NCBI GenBank assembly: GCA_001692895.1
Contig: KV748294.1
Span: 3,370-67,369 of the forward strand
Source: Cenococcum geophilum 1.58
Lineage: Eukaryota; Ascomycota; Dothideomycetes; Gloniales; Gloniaceae
Direction: 5' to 3'
Length of the DNA: 64,000 bases
Every line of letters begins with the position of its first letter. The first letter of the stretch is position 1. Below the pieces are notes generated by a model. The model was not told the origin of the DNA and did not search any database. It saw only the letters and a list, made by a program, of their open reading frames with translations. This document shows positions 1-11,800 of this stretch, piece by piece. A program made the translations under genes and the position numbers.

Positions 1-2335
1 GGTATTGTAAAGAGCAGGTGCGTTGGACTAGAAAGTGTGTAGTCTTTGACGCGCGCTGTGATAATCGTAGGGGCGTAGTAGTCTCGCGTTGTAGAAAAGG
101 GGCCTTAATGTAGAACTAGCATATGGGTTACTGCCTCTTTCGTAAGCGGTATATCCCCTTTTAGGGTATGAAAAAAAAGCAATTGACAAAGCTGTCTTGC
201 CGGCGGCTTCGTAGCAAATCAGTTAAAATAACCAATAACGGCGCTAGGCCTTCTCTACTAAAAAGCCCCGACTGCATACTATGAAATTAGCAGAATTAAG
301 TAGTTATTCACGGAAACTTGTACTATACTGAATTTAGATCTTAGCCTTGAATTAGGCCTCTAGAAAAAAAGAACGATTATTGGCTACTAAAAAATAGCCT
401 TATCTTAACTACTAGTACATTTTTAACTAGTATAAGCCCAAATTCTATCTATAACCTGTCTTCTACTCCTATTCATAAGTATATTGTATATTTTTTTAGC
501 GCTCTTACTTATACTATAGAATAGCTATAGGCGAGTACCTAGGATTGATCTACGGCTATTATAATTTAGCCGGGTTTAAAGCCTATATATCCGTAATTCT
601 GCTTTATAAGGGGTTTCCCTATAGCCTAGAGGGCCTGGGCTTATATATTAGGGCCTAGCTATTTTACTTTAAGGTCTTTATGGTTAGTAGTATTTGCTTA
701 TATAGATTATAATTTTATTACTTTTTATAGGCTTATAAGCAGTTTATCTTATAGCTTAGGGCATTTAAAGTATAGTGGGCAGTAATATATATATTATATT
801 ATAGGACCTATAAACGCTGGGTCCTAGCCCTTATTAGCTATTATTATAGCCCCTCTAAAAGGCGCTAATTCTATTTAAATTACCTTAGTATTTTAAGGCG
901 GCGTATTATTTTTAGGTCCCTTAGGTTTAGATAAGCTTTCGCTAATATATAACGGCTAATTTAAGGGGTTATAATTATAGTATATACTTCTTGTCTATAT
1001 TAAGAATTGCTTCTAATAGTACTTAACTAGGGTTTATTTTACGGGCTTATATAGTTTATAAAAAAACGCGGTCCTAAGGGCACCGGGCTGTTTTAATTAG
1101 GTTTATTAGGAATTAAGGGCTTATTTATTTTATTATAAGTCTAGCTTTTAGGGCTGTATACTGAAAAATACTATATATATACCCTCTACTAACGCTAAAT
1201 TAAGGGTGTATAGTATTAATAGGAATAATTTTTATAGTCCTTTAGCGGCCTATAGAAGCTCTATTTAGCTAGTTTTAAAGGGCTTATTAGTAGGTAACTG
1301 CATTATATTTATATAGAGTATAAGTTAAATATTTTATAATAGTAACTTAGTAAGATACCTAAGGTCCTATAGATTTAATTATTAATTTTACTTAGCTAAC
1401 CTTAGAGATAGCCTTTATTACTAGTTAATATATTAGGTCTATCCTCTAATAACAGGGTCTATAAACCTGCTAATAACCTATTAGTATAAAACCTATACTA
1501 AATATAACTAAAGTTATAAGGCGGCCTTTTTAGGCACCTATACTATAGCTATTAAAGGTTTAATAATATTAAGCCTATATACCCTTAAGGTATAGTATTA
1601 CTATAGCTGTTACGGGGACTAGCACGCGTTATAACTTGGCTTATAAGCGTACGCGGTATACACAAGCACGGACCTAACCCTAAGGCGACACGTATATATA
1701 CCGCCTCACCTCTATACATAGATCCTTATATAAACATTATTTATTAATAATATACAGTTACCTCGTACCTTATACCTTAACAGTTAGCATATACTATAAT
1801 AATAGCTTCGTCTAATCTGCGCTTTTAAAGTCTAAGAAATAGGGTATTATACCTAAAGATAGTTATTATTAAAGGGAGGTATTATTAGGTAATAGAGTTA
1901 TATTATTTATATATATTATTCTATATAGCTATACTTAGTATCTTACTAGTTACTTACTTACCTTTTAAGATTTTATCTATACTAATAGCTATAGTATAGA
2001 GCTTATNGTTTTNTNATACTATTAGTATAAATATACTTATAAAATATATATTAGCTATACCTCTACTAGGTAGGTGTCCTAGTAGGTAGCCTAAGATGCA
2101 AATGTAGCTGGCCAAGACAGACACCAAAGCACGTAATACTGCTATGCCCCTTACGTACCAACTGAGAAGCAATGCTTTTAGCAGCTGGCATAGAGAACTA
2201 TAAGACACTGCTCTTAATACAAAAAGGCCTTAAGGCGGTTACCTAGTGGCTTATTAGCCAAAATGTACTAAACCAGTTCTGGGTTATAAAGGAAATAGCA
2301 ATAAAAGGCAGGGGGGCGAGCAACGGGTGCCCCCT
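1..2335. other. AT-rich RIP-decayed repeat DNA, no intact gene
   Basis: The stretch is dominated by TATA/TAG-type words with stops in all frames, as expected of transposon DNA mutated by RIP. No open frame of convincing protein content is present. Ambiguous bases lie at 2007, 2013 and 2015. It may be the body of the LINE-like element whose 3' end lies just downstream, but I could not recognise a reverse transcriptase motif. Confidence 0.6.
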
Positions 2336-2627
2336 AATGACTCTATAGCAGTAGAGTAAAGTTTACAATACTAGCGCGTCCGTAGGCTTATTACGGCAGC
2401 AGTGGTTCCTAAGGAGGTTAAAAAGTAAGGTAGTAGGAGCACCACAGGTGACTCGCAGGCGCCTCGCAGGCGCCCCGCAGGCGAGTCCTAAAAGGCGGGG
2501 AAATGGATTACGGGGTTTTCTTAAATAGAGTTTTCTCCCCATATATATATAAGGAGTAGTCCGCGTGGGCCCAATAGGGATCCGAATCNGACGTTAAGCA
2601 ATGAATTATTATTATTATTATTATATT
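2336..2627 (+). mobile_element. LINE-like element 3' end with (ATT)n tail
   Basis: This segment shares two blocks with the insertion at 4986-6003. The first is around 2398-2418 (core GTTCCTAAGGAG). The second is around 2553-2597 (core AGTAGTC/TGCGT...GGATCC...GACGTTAA). Both copies then end in a short simple-repeat tail, here (ATT)n at 2605-2625. A shared 3' end followed by a simple-repeat tail is typical of fungal non-LTR retrotransposons. The 5' limit is unknown and no coding region is recognisable. Confidence 0.5.
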
Positions 2628-3516
2628 AGCTATACCTATAATAGTATTAAGGTATACTANCTACTAAATACTACTATCCCCTACTATTAGCTCGCCTTCT
2701 ACTAGCGCCTTAGCGGCTAGCTCTCTATATTTATTTATACTAGCCTTAGCGGCCCCTTTTCCTTTTCCTTCTCTTTAGCTTAGTATCTTTATAATATAGT
2801 ATTTATTTAAGCTTTAGTTTAGAGGCATTTATTTAAGCCATAATAATTTTAAATTTTAGCTTAAATAGGTAATTATATACTTAAGCCTAAAGCTTTACTA
2901 ATATATAGTACTAATATATAAAAAAAGCTATATAAATAGCTCTATAAATATCTATATAATTAATTCTATTTATTGCCTAATTTGGTCCCTCTTTTAGGTC
3001 TATATAGGCTTTTACCTTCTATATATAGGAAAAAACCCCTANTAGGGGAAAAGCCTAAGTATATCCTTCTAGCTAGTCTTATACGCTCCGCCTTTGCCTA
3101 GCCTATATATCTTTATAATAAGTCTACCTTATATACTATACTTCTAAGGTATCTTTAAAAGATCTAGGGTAGGAGTAAGTAAAAGGGTTTAGTAATTCGC
3201 CTATAAGCTACCTTTAGCTAGGTAGAAATATCTAGTCCCTAAGGAATTAGAAGGGGGCGTATCTATAGGTGTCCTCCTATTAGATCTTATATACTGCCCA
3301 GAATTACTAAAGGACTCCTTAGCCTATAAGCCATTATAATTAATTAATTAGTTATTTATATAAATGCCTATATAAATGCCTATATAAATGCCTATATAAA
3401 TAAATAAATAAATATTTATATAATTTCCTATATAATTATCTTTATATACTTTGCAATTAATTGCTAGTATAAATATATACGTCTATATACCTATATATTT
3501 ATATAAAGCCCTATAT
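2628..3516. other. AT-rich decayed DNA with a short 12-bp tandem repeat
   Basis: RIP-like AT-rich DNA without a supported gene. Ambiguous bases lie at 2660 and 3042. At 3357-3392 there are three head-to-tail copies of a 12-bp unit (TATATAAATGCC), followed by a TAAA run. Confidence 0.5.
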
Positions 3517-3987
3517 AAGGCTCTGCACGAGGCTCTGCACAAAGCTCTACACGAAGCTCTGCGCGAAGCTCTACACAAAGCTCTACACGAAGCTCTGCAC
3601 GAAGCTCTACACGAGGCTCTACACGAAGCTCTGCACGAGGCTCTGCAGAAGCTCTGCACGAAGCTCTACACAAAGCTCTGCACGAGGCTCTGCAGAAGCT
3701 CTGCACGAAGCTCTACACAAAGCTCTGCACGAGGCTCTGCAGAAGCTCTGCACGAAGCTCTACACGAAGCTCTGCACGAAGCTCTGAAGAAGCTCTGCAC
3801 GAAGCTCTGAAGAAGCTCTGCACGAAGCTCTGCACGAAGCTCTGCACGAAGCTCTGCACGAGCTCTGCACGAAGCTCTGCACGAAGCTCTGCACGAAGCT
3901 CTGCACGAAGCTCTGCACGAAGCTCTACACGAAGCTCTGCACGAAGCTCTACACGAGGCTCTGCAGAAGCTCTGCACAAGGCTCTAC
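3517..3987. repeat. 12-bp minisatellite array (unit GCTCTGCACGAA)
   Basis: About 39 head-to-tail copies of a 12-bp unit with single-base variants (ctgcac/ctacac/gaagct/gaggct) and occasional 9-bp short units. Because 12 is divisible by 3 and the unit lacks stops in most frames, the array is open in several frames on both strands. The resulting apparent proteins (repeats of ALHE, CRAS, AELR) are by-products of the repeat. It is much more GC-rich than the DNA on either side. The same unit, read from the other strand, forms the array at 21535-22050. Confidence 0.9.
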
Positions 3988-4491
3988 CTAAGCTTACCCC
4001 CTTCTACGAAGCAAATCTATACCTACTAGCAGTCCTTAATTATTATTAAAGCTAGCTTATCAGTTTAGGTACTCTAGCTGCAGTAAGAAGAGGGCGGTGG
4101 GAGGGGTACGGCTGCTACGACTTAGGGTCGTCGGGCGCAATAATGAGACAACGAATTGGAATCGGGCAAATCGGGCAACGTAGTCTTCTTCGCCAGGTTT
4201 GATTTGGTAATTCTGGCCATCAGGAATAGCCTAGGGAGCTGTAGAAGCTGAGACAATTTGGCTCAAAGTAGGTGTATATAGGCCTAAATACCCCGCGCGG
4301 GACTAACAAAAATCCGAACCGTGTACCAGACCTTCTAACGAAGGTCTTGCCAAAAGCGGCTAGCGTCTTGGCAAGGTAAGCCTTGGCAAGAAGGTCTGGG
4401 AACGAGACAAGTTTGTATGGCTGATTTAGCGGCTGAGTCACAATTACGCAGGCGAGGAGGCCCGTGCGTTCAGCTACTGTAGATGTTACCC
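3988..4491. other. Less decayed spacer with an inverted repeat
   Basis: Moderate-GC DNA between the minisatellite and the first tandem unit. It contains an imperfect hairpin with 11-bp outer arms (CCAGACCTTCT at 4326-4336, complement at 4389-4399) and inner arms rich in CTTGCCAA/TTGGCAAG. One open frame on the minus strand (4220-4537) runs through the hairpin and into the neighbouring repeat. It has no recognisable protein features, so it is not called as a gene. Confidence 0.5.
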
Positions 4492-4971
4492 CATATCCAC
4501 AGTCGATTTTTAATCGCCAGCGACACCGCGCTCTCAATACCTATCGAGCGCTATGCGTAGAGCCTACTAAGCGCTTTCTACTTGCGCTAGAATGGTAAGA
4601 ATCGGCCGTGGGTTAATGGAGATATTCGCGTTTTAAGTTGCGCGCCGCCATTATACGAGCACCCTAAAGCACCCCATTAAACTTATATCGCACTAAAATA
4701 AGCCCCTAGGGGGCTATAGATAAAGGCTATAATAGGACCCCTAGGCTTAATAAAATCAGCCTCTATACCTTTACGCGGTAGAGCCTAGGAACCTAGTAGC
4801 TACTATTAATATTCTATTTAGATTATGTTAATAGACTACTAGAGTAAACGTAGAGATATATATACGGCTGCGTAGCGCCTACACAGTGATATAGTAGTAG
4901 TAGTAGTATAAAAAATTTTTGCTAGGGGGTAAGCTTTAGCAAAAGTTTAAATATAGCTACTATATCTTTAA

Positions 4972-4985
4972 TATATACGTTCGGT
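4972..4985. repeat. Left 14-bp target-site duplication of the LINE-like insertion
   Basis: TATATACGTTCGGT here is repeated exactly at 6004-6017 on the other side of the insertion. It occurs once, uninterrupted, in tandem unit 2 at 17852-17865. Confidence 0.85.
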
Positions 4986-6003
4986 GGCCGTCGAAATCGG
5001 ACTCTGCACCTGTACGTGGTGACGGCTACAAACCTAGTCTTTGAAGTTCAGATCCAGAGCCAACGCAGAGACGTCGCACAGCGTACGGACAGGACCTGGT
5101 GGTGGTTGTGGGCGTCAAGGGTGGTGGTAAAAAGTTTTCGGATGGTGAGATCTTAAAAACCACTACTGTTGGCCCTCTACAATACGATAACTACTACACT
5201 ATTCTATCCAGGGCACCTGTACGATCCAACATAGATAAGTAGTTTTCGATAACATCCCCAAAAACCCCAATGGAAAGCATTAACGACCTTATATTAACGA
5301 ATAGATAAACGCGAACAAACGAACGAGTAAATATACGGCCCCTCCTAACCTTTAGGGCGATCGCCCGCGGAGCATGCGGTCACTCGCCGTACTACCGTAA
5401 TACTACTAAAAGGCAGCTAGATAACCCCGTATAGTTTTCCTTATCTCCTCTTAACGGAGTAGTGCCCTTAAAGAGGGCCTAGTGACTGGGGCTTAGGCGC
5501 AAAAGATACCTAGATATACATATACACACATCCTGCTTTTGCCTTTTAGTATTAGGATAATAGAACGGATAAATCCCCCTTACGCCTTTAATAGGCCTTA
5601 GGGGGGGGAGGCAAGGCGTATATAGCAATGGTCAATAAGAGATAGCATATAGGGGGTGGTTAAGATACGGGACATAACTATATACAGCAATTAATCGGCA
5701 AGGCCTAGCTAGGACGTAGTGAACCCTAGCTCTAGATAAGCTAGAGAAGGAAGCAGTAGTTCCTAAGGAGTTCAAAACATCTAAGGAGGAGGACGTAGCT
5801 ATAGGCCTATAGGGCCGCTGCTACGTGCAGGCATGGCAAATCAGAGTTTTTCATCCTACTAAGGTAGCTCATAGGGTTTTTCCTTCCCCCCTAATAGCAA
5901 GGGTTTTTTTCCCATTAATATTACTTTTCCCTTATGTACGGAGTAGTCTGCGTAAGCCTAGATAGGATCCGTATTAGACGTTAATTAAAGAATCTACTAC
6001 TAC
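4986..6003 (+). mobile_element. 5'-truncated LINE-like insertion with (CTA)n tail
   Basis: A 1018-bp block is present in unit 1 and absent from unit 2. It is flanked by a perfect 14-bp direct repeat and ends in a short CTA/ACT tail (about 5994-6003). Its 3' end shares blocks with 2336-2627. A variable-length target duplication, a simple-repeat tail and a short body are the marks of target-primed reverse transcription by a non-LTR retrotransposon. No open reading frame survives. Its 5' part (about 4986-5290) is only weakly RIP-mutated compared with the surrounding units, which suggests a later or less repeated insertion. Confidence 0.75.
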
Positions 6004-7624
6004 TATATACGTTCGGTTATTTAAATTAACAAGCATTATCCTCTAACGTACCCCCTCCCTCCTATAAATACTATAAATACTATATAGCACCCATATATAT
6101 ACGCATATAATCCGCGCCCTAAGCGTAGTAGAGGCCCCCTATTTTAATATTACCTAGTAACCTAGGTATCTAGTTAATAGGAACTGGTCCCCCCTAAATA
6201 CTAGAGTGTCCTCTTATACCTTATAAATAGGTATAAGGGCCTAGGTTTAAGCCCTAGGGTAAAAGCAATACTAAGTTATATATACCCCGTTATAGAAACC
6301 CTTTAATAAAGGAATAGATAAAAGACCTTAGTATATAGGCCTAGGCGGAACGTAAAAGCGTTATTATTATTAGGAGATATTTATAGGAGACTTAAAAAAG
6401 GAGCTAGGGATAGGTATATAACTTTATATAGGTAATATATAGACGTGGCAAAAATAGTTTAAATAGTAGATAGGGTAAGATAGGTATTTTAAACATTCTT
6501 ATAGAGTCTTAGAGCAGTAACCTAATAATGTTTTTCCTCTTATTAATATAGTACGGATACTATCTAAAAGTATTACCTCTTATATTTCCCCTAGAGGTTT
6601 TTTATACACCTAAAAAATAGGGGTTTTCTTAGATAAGGAGGTTTTTCCTATAAAAATTAGTCTGTATGGACCTATTAGGGGGACTAGGTTAAACGGTAAA
6701 TTAAATCTATTATTAATAGGACCCCTTAGTATTTTATTAGAAGTTAGATATAGATAATATATATAACTATTTTAAAGCTTTTCTACCCGCTTAAAGCCGT
6801 TTATAAAGCTAATCTAGTAAGTACTATATTTACTTTTACTATAAATTAACCTACTATATAGCTACTTCCTTACTAACCTTCTAGGCCTACGTAACCCGCT
6901 TAATCTCCTTAATAACCTTAAGCTATAGGGAGTACTATTAGACCTCCTTTTGCTAACTAGCCCGCTATTTACTACCCTATTTAGAATCTAGCGCTATTAT
7001 AAAGGGGTTACCTTCTAGCCCTTCGGTCTACTTATATTAAAAGGCCTATATAAAGTTTACTATGCGGCTTATATAGTATATAGATAGAGACTTAGACCTT
7101 AGCTCTAGCTAGGACTATAGCTCTAGCTATAGTTACGGCTGTAGCTATAGCTGCGGTAGTAATAGCGGTAAAGCTATATAGGAAAGAGAGCCTATAGCGC
7201 TTACCTAAGCAGATATATATTTGCTAAATCCTATAATAGATAGAGCTAAAGGGGCTACTTCTATAGGCGGACGTAAGGGGTTAGTAGACTGGCCCTAAGG
7301 CTATATAGCTACTACCGCTACTACTACCGCAGCTATAGCTAAAGGGGCTTTTAGTTGAAATATAAGGCCGCTAAATATTAGTAATTAAAGCTATAAAAAC
7401 TAAGCCCGCTAGGACTTATCTAGATAGTCTAATAAGCCCTTAACCTCGCTAGCTATTTACTTATTTTTAGTATATAAAGCCTTTAGTTAATTAATAAGAA
7501 GTGGTATAGCCTAATAAAGAATTAATAGCTAGTTTAGGCTCCCCTTTTCTTTCTATAGGTAGGGCTCTAGCTCCTATATAAAGGCTTTATACGCTTTATA
7601 CTAAAAAATAGGGTAGCTCTATAC

Positions 7625-8050
7625 TGTAACGGAACCTTATAGTAGAGACTACGATGGGTTCTGTCAATGGGCTAGGTGTATAGAAAATGCAAAGACAATA
7701 GTCAACAACGTAATAATAACTAGTAGAGTGGTTGCCTAATAGATTAACTCTAATTATATTCTAAGAATCACTATAAGGAAGGAACTATCTAGGTAGGGAC
7801 TAAAGGTCCTTAAATACATAACCGTACTCCTATGAAATCCTTCTTATACGTAATGTACGTCTTATATATAAGGTATATAAGTTCCTCTTATTCCTCTTAT
7901 TTAATATATAGCATATTATATAACCTCGGTTACTATTCCTTATCACATAGCTCTACCGGTTCTATCCTGGACTATACTTAAATTAACTAACTAGCTTCTT
8001 TTAACTCCTCTCCTAGTAGTCGTAATATTATACTTAAAGCGTCCGTAACA
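7625..8050 (-). repeat. 3' LTR of the chromovirus
   Basis: A 426-bp LTR, identical in length to 15229-15654 and similar throughout, with mostly C-to-T and G-to-A differences. It starts TGTAACGG and ends CGTAACA. Confidence 0.88.
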
Positions 8051-8859
8051 CTATCTCCCTCCTCTTTATCTTCGTCCTTAAAGATTTAAAATATCTCTAA
8101 GTTGTTTACTAAAGGTATAATGTCCGTCTAATTAATTTAGTTAATATTGTTACTTATAATACCTAAAGCAATTTCTTCTTTATACGCCCAACATCGTGCT
8201 CGCACTATTACTGTAATATTATCTCTTAGTAAGATTATACCGTCTCCATGTTCTTGTTATGCGAAAGAGGGGTTAGTTTATATTACGTTAGCGAATCCTT
8301 TTTTGTAACAACCGTCCTCTTACTTAAAGTATACTAAAGCAAATATTCGTTCGTCCTATAACGTTTACTCTACCTCTAATGCTAAATATACGCGACTTAT
8401 TACTCTTAATAGTCATCTAGTTCCCTAATTAATTTATCTTAGGGTCTTATATTTAATCTGCTGCTGCGCAGCTAAATAGTAAACTATCTTAAGCCCTTAC
8501 TAAGTTAGAATGTTCTTATAATGCGGAACAGAAGGCCCTAAATGCTCGCATTGCGGCGTCTACTTAATTACTTCGCCTTAAGAAGGTTCATAAGAAGGTT
8601 CGTTTTAAGGATTAGAAACTTATAAAATAAGGTCTTTAGGAACTGGGTAATAAGAGAACTAACTCTCCTCCTATAGTAAAGGGAACAACTCTAAGTAGTT
8701 CAGCAGTCGCTCTTCCTAGGTCCCCTTTAGGTAACTCATTTTTTAATAATCCTTCTTTATTAATATTACCTAACCTATTTTCTTCTAATACTTCTATACC
8801 TTTTCTATAGCGTTCTTTAAATTCTCTAGTAGCTCCTAGGTAGTCTTAGTATAGCCTAT

Positions 8860-11800
8860 CTACTTAACCTTATACTATATTTTATTGTCAATATCCTTAT
8901 AACTAATAACTCTTAAAACTTGCCATTTATCTTCTTCCTATCCTCTATACATATCTGCTTTATAGGCTAATAGCTTAACATTCCTATATACTGGCTCTAG
9001 TATCGCAATATACTATATAGGGTAGATCTTTATCCTAGCTAGTAGGTTCAACTTAAATATAACCGGTGAAATTCTTTTCTTAATTTTAAAAGGTCCTAGT
9101 TTAACGTAGTCTAACTTCTTGCTTAGTCGTTAACTCTTGAAATTTTTATATAGTAGCTATACTTTATCTCCCTCCTTAAGATCTAGTCCCTTAGATCTCT
9201 TAGCATTATAGTACTTTTTTATTCTTTACTGTACCACCTTAGCTGTTTCCGTAAGGTCTGTATAAAGATTCATTAGTGTCTCCATTCTTTATTTAGCTGT
9301 ACTACTTATTTTCTTCACTTATCTTAGTAATAATAATATTCTAGGCTTATATCCGTAATTTGCCTTAAATAGTAATATACCCATTCCTTCCTGCGGTATT
9401 ACATTATATGCGAATTATATAATTAGTAATAGCAATACCTAATTGTTCTGTATGTGATTAATATAATGCCTTAGATACTATTCTAGTATCTAGTTTAGCC
9501 TTTCCGTTTAACTGTCTATCTGCGGATAATATACGGTAGAAGTTGCTACTTAAACTCCTTATTCCGCCAAGAATACCTCCTAAAATACTGCTATAAATCT
9601 TGGATCTCTATCTAATATAATTTTACTTAGTGCTCTATATCTTATAAATACTTTTTTAATATAGATTCTAGTAATATCTTCTAGTAATATTTCTTCTAAA
9701 TATGCTATAAAGTATCCCTACTTTATAAGCTTGTCTACTATTACTAAAATTATATTATAATCTTATCTAGTAATAGGATCTCTTAATTTTAGCAACTTAA
9801 TAATAAAGTCCTATAATATGACCTCCTATAGTCTCTCTAGTATTTTAATAGGTTGTAGCCCTCTATATAGCTTATACCTTATTAGTTTATTCCTTTAGTA
9901 ATCTAAACACTCCTTAATGACCTTTCTGGCTATCCTTTAGATTCTGTTAATAATATACTCCTCCTAAAGTCTTAATACTAAGCCCGTAGCTCCATTATAT
10001 CCTTAAGTTAGTCCCTTATAGAAGCTTTTTATAAACTCCTCTGCTATACTTCTTAGGATATACTTTGCTTTTTAGTTTTTATATATATCTAACTATAGAT
10101 CTTTTAGTTATACTTCTAGAATTCTTTATACCTAAAAGCTTTCTAGTATCTTATAGACCTTCTCTAACTTATTCTCTTAAGTTGCTGCGATCTTTAGATA
10201 ATTATATCTAATTAATCTATTTATGTCTTTTCGCAGTAAAGCCCCTAATGGCTTATTATTATTTTATAATTTAGTCTTTCTGCTTAGAGTATCTGCCCGT
10301 GCATTCTTTATACCCTTAGTATGCTAAATCTTAAAATGGTATTCTGTAAGCATTTCTGCCTATCTAACCTATCTTTGGTTAAGTTCCTTTATTATTAGGA
10401 ATCCTATTAGGTTCTTATAATCCGTCTTAACTATAAATGGTTTCTCTATACCTTGTAAGAATACTCTCTATTCCTTTAGTGCTATAACTATACCTAATAA
10501 CTCCTTGTTGTAGATATTATAGTTTAACTCTAGTGGTGTTATCTTTTAACTGTAGTATGCTACTAGGTGCCATCTATTCTTATATTTCTATAGAAAGCAC
10601 GCTCCTAGTACATAGTCTAATATATCCATTTCTACAACCGTCTTTAGTCCTAGTTAATAGATTTTAAGAACTGGCTCCTAGGTAAATAACTCTTTAATTT
10701 TCCTAAAGAGTTCCTTTTATTCCTCTTCCTATTCCTATAGTTCTTCCTTCTTTGTTAATCTTATAAATGGCTTAATGTCCTTTAACTATTAAGCTATAAA
10801 CCTTCTATAGTAATTGCAAAACCCTAGGAATAATCTTAACTACGTAATGTTCTCTAGTTTTTACTAATTTACTATAACCTTAATCTTCTTTAGATCTATA
10901 CTAAGTTAGCCTAGTTTAATAATGAATTTAATGAAATCGGTTTTCCTTATAAAGAACTCGCATTTTTTAATTGCTACTAGTATTTATTCTTCTTATAGTC
11001 TCTTTAAGACCCATTTAATATGTTCTCCATATTCTTCCTTATTTATTAAGTAGATAATAATGTTATTAAGGTATACTATAACAAATTTATCTAAGTATTC
11101 TCTTAATATATTATTAATACGCTTCTAGAACGTTACTAGTACGTTTATAAGCCTGAATTGTATAACTAATGGTTTATATAGTCCTTCCTTTAATTTAAAG
11201 GCTGCCTTCTATTTATTGCCTTCCTTAATTATAATCTAATAGTACGCCTATTTTAGATCTATCTTTATAAAGATTTGCGCATTGTTGATCCTGTCTTAGA
11301 TTTTGCTAATTAAGGGTAAAGAATACCTATCCTTTCTGGTAATGCTATTTAACTGTCTATAGTTAATATACAGCCTTAGTTTGCTATTCTTCTTTAGTAC
11401 GAATAGTACTGGATAACCTACTAATGACTGTAATAGTCTAATATATCCCTTTTATAAGTTTTCTTAGATAAACTCTTTTAATACTTTACCTTCTTTTTTA
11501 GTAAGCTTATAGATTGGAAAGAACTTTAGACTTATCCCTTCTTCTAACTCTATCTTATAGTCCTATGCTATATACTCTAACAGCTTTTTACTCTTAGGTG
11601 ACCATAGTTTCTTGCCATACTTATAGTATCTCTTTAGTATATAGCTTAGCCCTTTTTCCGTTTCTTTATAGGTTGCTCCTACTTAGTACTATACTAACTT
11701 GGCTTATTATCGCATCTTATGGCGTTAAGTATCCCTAATATCGACCTGACCTATAATCTAATTAATCCTTAGATTATATTTCTGTAACTAAGGCATTCCT

